Source: an uncultured Faecalibacterium sp.
GTDB lineage: Bacteria; Bacillota; Clostridia; Oscillospirales; Ruminococcaceae
Reading direction: 5' to 3'
Assembly (NCBI GenBank): GCA_937915335.1
Contig: CALDLZ010000272.1
Coordinates: 1-5,736, forward strand
Length of the DNA stretch: 5,736 nt
Shown: piece after piece, positions 1 through 2,923 of the stretch
Position numbering within the stretch: the stretch's first letter is position 1
Layout: each line of letters starts with the position of its first letter
Translations under genes and position numbers: made by a program
The notes under the pieces: model-generated
What the model was told of the DNA's origin: nothing
The model's input: only the letters and a program-made list of their open reading frames with translations
Databases searched by the model: none

Positions 1-408
1 GATGAACAGGATGGCCACCGGCAGGGCGACGAAATATTTCAAGCTGATGTTGAGCATGTAGAACAGCTGTTCTGCCGTCAGGTCGTACCGCCAGAACAGG
101 TGGCAGAGCACGGTGCGGGTACCGTACAGGGTCGTGCCCTGATTGGGGTCAAACAGGAAGATGAACAGATTGTTCAGCAGCAGGAACACCAGCATGAAGG
201 TCATCATAAACCGGACTTCCCGAAACTTGATATGGCTCAGCTTGAAGGCCAGCAGACTGACCGCCAGCAGGCCCAGCAGCACCCAGGTGTTGTAGGTGAT
301 CATACTGGCAAAGGTGAACAGCAAAAAGAACGCCAGCTTGGTGGTACCGGTCATCCTGTGGATGACGCTCTCCCGGGGGAGATAATTCAAAACAGTCTTA
401 GCAGCCAC
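1..408 (-). CDS. ECF transporter T component (transmembrane coupling permease), 3' part missing
   Basis: This is the energy-coupling membrane subunit of an ECF-type ABC importer, which links the ATPase to the substrate-binding S component. The 136 visible residues begin VAAKTVLNYLPRESVIHRM; an N-terminal S-x-IHR-(L/M)-x-(G)-x-T-K-L segment is typical of this family. Hydrophobic segments lie at about residues 25-38, 42-55 and 67-86, and a fourth begins near 120. Family members usually have about 260-280 residues, so roughly half, including the cytoplasmic coupling helices with their Ala-Arg-Gly type motifs, lies off the left edge. The start is GTG at 408-406, chosen because a strong Shine-Dalgarno (GGAGGTGA) precedes it and because the first internal ATG (residue 19) would cut into the conserved segment. 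It overlaps the ATPase gene by 11 bases, suggesting translational coupling. What is seen: the frame, hydrophobicity and motif. The role is inferred from family and context. Confidence 0.9.
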   Translation of the reverse strand, partial: MAAKTVLNYLPRESVIHRMTGTTKLAFFLLFTFASMITYNTWVLLGLLAVSLLAFKLSHIKFREVRFMMTFMLVFLLLNNLFIFLFDPNQGTTLYGTRTVLCHLFWRYDLTAEQLFYMLNISLKYFVALPVAILFI

Positions 409-2119
409 GCTCTCTCACCTCCCGGTCCTGCTCAATAAAGCGCTCTACAAATTCCTGCGCGGGCTCAATGCCGCAGCGGTTCGCCAGCGTGTACAGGCTG
501 GTCTCCTTCAAAGCCGCCTGTTCCACCAGCACAGGGTCGCACAGAACGGCGGCGGCGGTGCGGTCGGCGATGAGCTGACCGTCGCAGAACACCAGCGCGC
601 GGCGGGTGTATTCCAGCATCAGGTGCATATCATGGGTGATCATCACCACAGTCACACCCTGAGCGTTCAAGCCCCGCAGGAACTCCATAATATCGGTGTA
701 GTGACGGAAATCCTGCCCGGCTGTGGGTTCGTCCAGAATGATAAGCTCCGGGTCCAGCACCAGCACGCTGGCAATGGTGACCCGCTTCTTCTGGCCGAAG
801 CTCAGGGCCGAGATGGGCCAGTTGCGGAAGGGATACAGGCCGCAGACCTTGAGGGTCGCCTCCACCTTTTCCCGGATCTGTTCCTCAGTCAGGCCGGAGC
901 GCTGCAAGCCCAGCGCCACCTCGTCATAGATCATGGTCTTGGAGAGCATCTGGTTGGGGTTCTGCATCACATAGCCGATGTGCTGGGCACGGTGGCGGAT
1001 GTTCTCCCCAGCCAGCGATCTGCCATTCAGGAAGATCTCGCCCGTGTCCGGGGTCTCGAAGCCGCAGATCAGCTTGGACAGCGTGGATTTGCCCGCGCCG
1101 TTCCGGCCCACGATGCTCACCATCTCGCCCTTGCCGATGGCAAAGCTGACATGCCGCAGGGTCTGCTGGCCCTTCTGGTAGCCGAAGCTGAGGTCTTTTA
1201 CCTCCAGCAGGGTTTCCGGCGCAGACTGTGCGGCTGGCTGGGGCCGGGCCGTGAACCAGTCCCGGAGCTTTTGGGTATCCGCATCGTCCAGCACAAGGCT
1301 GTCCACATGGGCCGGATGCTTTTCGGGGGTGATGTCCACCCCGGCATAGCGCAGGGCCGTGACATACAGCGGCTCACGGATGCCGTTCTCCGCCAGCAGG
1401 CTGCCCGAAAGCAGCTCATCGGGGCGCATGTCGGCCAGAATGGTACCGCCGTTCACCAGAACGATGCGATCCACGTTCCGCCAGAGCACATCCTCCAGGC
1501 GATGCTCGATGATGAGCACGGTGGTATCCGTTTTCTGCTGGATCTCATCGATCAGTTCGATGGCCTGCTTGCCCGTGGCAGGGTCGAGGTTGGCCAGCGG
1601 CTCGTCGAAGAGCAGGATCTTCACCTGATCCACCATCACGCCCGCCAGGCTCACCCGCTGCTTCTGCCCGCCCGAAAGCTCGTGGGGCGCATAGCCCAGG
1701 TGATTTTCAATGCCCACCAGCTCGGCGGCGTGGCGGGTAATGGCGTGCATCTCGTCCTGCGGGGTGCAGTTGTTTTCCAGCGCAAAAGCGATATCCTCGC
1801 CCACGGTCAGCCCGATGAACTGGCCGTCCGGATCCTGCAGCACCGTGCCCACATGGGCCGAAAGCTCGAAGATGCTGCTGTGGGGCGCGTCCACACCGTC
1901 CACGGTCAGGGTGCCGGTGCATTCGCCGGGGTTGGAAAACGGGTTCAGCCCGTTGATGCACCCGGCCAGCGTGCTCTTGCCGCTGCCGGAGGGACCCGCA
2001 ATCAGCACCCGTTCCCCGGGATAGATCTCCAGGTTGATATCCGTCAGGGTGGGGCGCTTCTGGGCACGATACTGGAAGGAAAAGTTCTGGAATGAGATGA
2101 TGGGTTTACGTTCTGCCAT
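398..2119 (-). CDS. ECF transporter duplicated ATPase (A component, YkoD-like, two ABC domains in one chain)
   Basis: This cytoplasmic ATP hydrolase powers the ECF importer; two ABC domains are fused in one 573-residue chain, the usual length for the duplicated ATPases found next to UPF0397 proteins. NBD1: Walker A GPSGSGKST (42-50), Q-loop Q95, signature LSGGQ (148-152), Walker B ILLFDEP with catalytic E173, switch His206. A linker of about 90 residues (210-300) is rich in Ala/Pro/Gln at its end. NBD2: Walker A GRNGAGKST (338-346), Q386, signature LSFGQ (439-443), Walker B LIILDEP with E464, switch His496. Both sites keep their Walker and switch residues, so both look able to hydrolyse ATP; NBD2 has Phe in place of the first Gly of LSGGQ. 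The ATG start is preceded by GAGGT about 10 bases upstream. The gene lies between the S and T component genes. The domain calls are read directly; the substrate is unknown. Confidence 0.96.
   Translation of the reverse strand: MAERKPIISFQNFSFQYRAQKRPTLTDINLEIYPGERVLIAGPSGSGKSTLAGCINGLNPFSNPGECTGTLTVDGVDAPHSSIFELSAHVGTVLQDPDGQFIGLTVGEDIAFALENNCTPQDEMHAITRHAAELVGIENHLGYAPHELSGGQKQRVSLAGVMVDQVKILLFDEPLANLDPATGKQAIELIDEIQQKTDTTVLIIEHRLEDVLWRNVDRIVLVNGGTILADMRPDELLSGSLLAENGIREPLYVTALRYAGVDITPEKHPAHVDSLVLDDADTQKLRDWFTARPQPAAQSAPETLLEVKDLSFGYQKGQQTLRHVSFAIGKGEMVSIVGRNGAGKSTLSKLICGFETPDTGEIFLNGRSLAGENIRHRAQHIGYVMQNPNQMLSKTMIYDEVALGLQRSGLTEEQIREKVEATLKVCGLYPFRNWPISALSFGQKKRVTIASVLVLDPELIILDEPTAGQDFRHYTDIMEFLRGLNAQGVTVVMITHDMHLMLEYTRRALVFCDGQLIADRTAAAVLCDPVLVEQAALKETSLYTLANRCGIEPAQEFVERFIEQDREVRERGC
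415..422 (-). promoter_or_regulatory. Shine-Dalgarno for the GTG-started T component
   Basis: Minus-strand GGAGGTGA lies 6 bases upstream of the GTG at 408-406, inside the final codons of the ATPase gene. It is a near-perfect match to the anti-Shine-Dalgarno and is what decides the non-ATG start of the downstream gene. Confidence 0.85.
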
Positions 2120-2131
2120 GGGTGTGGTACC

Positions 2132-2197
2132 TCAGCTGTTCATTAAAAAAGCCCTTCCAACGGGCCGGACGGCACAGATGGAAAGGCCGGGTTTCAT
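2132..2197 (-). CDS. possible 21-codon micro-ORF between the S component and ATPase genes
   Basis: On the minus strand an ATG ten bases after an AGGAG (2208-2212, in the last codons of the S component) opens a frame translating as MKPGLSICAVRPVGRAFLMNS and stopping with TGA at 2134-2132. That TGA overlaps the TGAGGT ribosome site of the ATPase gene, whose ATG follows 12 bases later. The frame runs straight through the terminator-like hairpin at 2145-2187. The peptide matches no family I know and has no run of one amino acid as in classical attenuator leaders. It could couple translation from the S gene to the ATPase gene or shield the hairpin, or it could be a chance frame in 85 bases. Only the frame, the ribosome site and the overlaps are seen. 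Confidence 0.25.
   Translation of the reverse strand: MKPGLSICAVRPVGRAFLMNS
2145..2187 (-). terminator. weak intrinsic-terminator-like hairpin inside the transporter operon
   Basis: Read on the minus strand, GCCTTTCC (2187-2180) pairs with GGAAGGGC (2158-2151) with one G-U pair; an extra A-U pair (2179/2159) brings the stem to 9 bp around a 19-base loop. Six Us (2150-2145) follow directly. It lies after the S component stop and before the ATPase start, so full termination would silence the rest of the operon; partial readthrough or antitermination is more plausible. The long loop makes it weaker than the terminator at 2866-2915. Confidence 0.5.
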
Positions 2198-2204
2198 ACG
2201 GGGA

Positions 2205-2759
2205 TCACTCCTGATCCAGAGAGCCCTTCTTGGCGATGGTCTTGGTGTAGGCCAGCACCAGCAGGCCGCCCACCACCACAGAGGTGATGATGTTGGACAC
2301 AGCGGCGAAAGCGCCCTGCGCGAACACCTTGTTAGCAGGCTCGGCGTAGATGACGATGTCCAGAACGGGGGCCACCACGACCCAGGCGATCAGATGCGCC
2401 ACAATGTTGGCCACGGCAAAGGAAGCAACCTGCTTCTTGCCGAACTCACCCTCCTGCAGGTTCAGCTTCTTGGCGAACAGGCCCACCACAACGCCAACGA
2501 AGGCGGAGGCGATGACCCAGCTCCACCAGGGGCTGCCGCCCCAGGACAGGTCGATGAGGGTATGGCCGATGAAGCCGATCAGGCCGCCGGCCACGGGGCC
2601 GTACATGGCAGCCAGCAGGGCCAGAACGGCGTACTGCAGGCTGATGTTGGTGTTGGGCACCGGGCTTGGAATGGCCACGAAACGGCCCAGAACAAAGAAC
2701 AATGCCGCGCCGATACCGACAGCGACAACGGTCTTGATGCTGCTGTTGTTATTCTTCAT
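2205..2759 (-). CDS. ECF transporter S component, UPF0397 family membrane protein
   Basis: This is the substrate-binding integral membrane subunit of an ECF importer, 184 residues, the normal length for UPF0397 proteins. The sequence is strongly hydrophobic, with helices at about residues 9-30, 40-69, 78-96, 113-138 and 145-171; the long stretches probably make six membrane helices in all. The segment YGPVAGGLIGFIGHTLIDL (53-71) is the hallmark of this family (fold related to the ECF riboflavin-type S components, Pfam PF07155). The ATG start is supported by GAGGAG (2774-2769) nine bases upstream. Next in the operon come a fused double ATPase and a T component, the usual partners of this family, so it probably has a dedicated rather than shared energy module. 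I recall subsystem annotations calling such proteins part of a methionine-regulated ECF transporter (MtsA type), while the Pfam name suggests riboflavin. Neither is supported here: no S-box or FMN riboswitch fits in the short leader, so the substrate is left open. Confidence 0.92.
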   Translation of the reverse strand: MKNNNSSIKTVVAVGIGAALFFVLGRFVAIPSPVPNTNISLQYAVLALLAAMYGPVAGGLIGFIGHTLIDLSWGGSPWWSWVIASAFVGVVVGLFAKKLNLQEGEFGKKQVASFAVANIVAHLIAWVVVAPVLDIVIYAEPANKVFAQGAFAAVSNIITSVVVGGLLVLAYTKTIAKKGSLDQE

Positions 2760-2781
2760 ATTCTTTCGCTCCTCTTTTGTA

Positions 2782-2793
2782 CCGCAGATGCGG
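2782..2793. promoter_or_regulatory. small inverted repeat in the leader of the ECF operon
   Basis: CCGCAGATGCGG is an inverted repeat with 5-base arms around a 2-base centre, lying about 15-25 bases downstream of the expected transcription start and ahead of the S component ribosome site. In RNA it would form a 4-bp hairpin with a tetraloop; in DNA it could be a small dimer-type operator. Short palindromes are common, so the function is uncertain. Confidence 0.25.
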
Positions 2794-2814
2794 GGTTTCT
2801 TTCAAGGCATGGTA

Positions 2815-2844
2815 AGTATACGACACCGGCTCGCGGATTGTCAA
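2815..2844 (-). promoter_or_regulatory. sigma-A type promoter of the ECF transporter operon
   Basis: On the minus strand the -35 box is TTGACA (2844-2839, consensus), the spacer is 18 bases, and the -10 box is TATACT (2820-2815, five of six consensus). Transcription should start near 2806-2809, leaving a leader of about 50 bases before the ATG at 2759, too short for the common large riboswitches. The promoter sits about 20 bases beyond the U-run of the preceding gene's terminator, so the ECF genes form their own transcription unit. Confidence 0.8.
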
Positions 2845-2851
2845 TGGACAA
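2838..2851. promoter_or_regulatory. operator-like palindrome over the -35 box
   Basis: On the minus strand TTGTC-CATT-GACAA is a perfect 5-base-arm inverted repeat whose right arm forms most of the -35 hexamer. A dimeric repressor bound here would block the promoter. No regulator is encoded in the window and I do not recognise the site as a named box. Confidence 0.3.
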
Positions 2852-2865
2852 ACGGCCCTCTTTGC

Positions 2866-2915
2866 AAAAAAAACACCCGCTTTCCTGCATTTTCGGTGCG
2901 GAAAGCGGGTGTTTT
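2866..2915 (-). terminator. strong Rho-independent terminator of the surface protein gene
   Basis: A perfect 16-bp inverted repeat (2870-2885 with 2900-2915) holds a 14-base loop in which three further pairs (2887-2889 with 2897-2899) are possible. On the minus strand the stem begins 8 bases after the TAA of the surface protein and runs into eight consecutive Ts (2873-2866). The stem core is GC-rich, CACCCGC with GCGGGTG. Only four Ts follow in the plus direction, so it is oriented for the minus-strand gene and separates it from the ECF operon. Confidence 0.95.
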
Positions 2916-2923
2916 GGGGTGAT

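Noticed and set aside
352..354. Internal ATG (residue 19) as the T component start
   Set aside because: It would remove the conserved IHR segment, and the GTG at 408 has a far better ribosome site.
100..438. Plus-strand frame opposite the T component
   Set aside because: Gln/His-rich antisense of Leu/Met-rich membrane codons; the minus strand encodes an ECF T component.
623..2095. Long plus-strand open frame opposite the ATPase gene
   Set aside because: It is a mirror of the GC-rich ATPase coding strand: its product is rich in His, Gln, Leu and Gly with no domain, while the minus-strand frame has every ABC motif.
2760..2810. Riboswitch (S-box, FMN, thiamine) in the ECF leader
   Set aside because: The predicted leader is only about 50 bases with one tiny hairpin, too short for these aptamers, and no conserved core motifs are visible.
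2866..2915. Reading the 16-bp inverted repeat as a mobile-element end or bidirectional terminator
   Set aside because: Its position 8 bases after a stop codon and the eight-T run on the minus strand identify a terminator; the plus-strand side has only four Ts and no plus-strand gene ends there.
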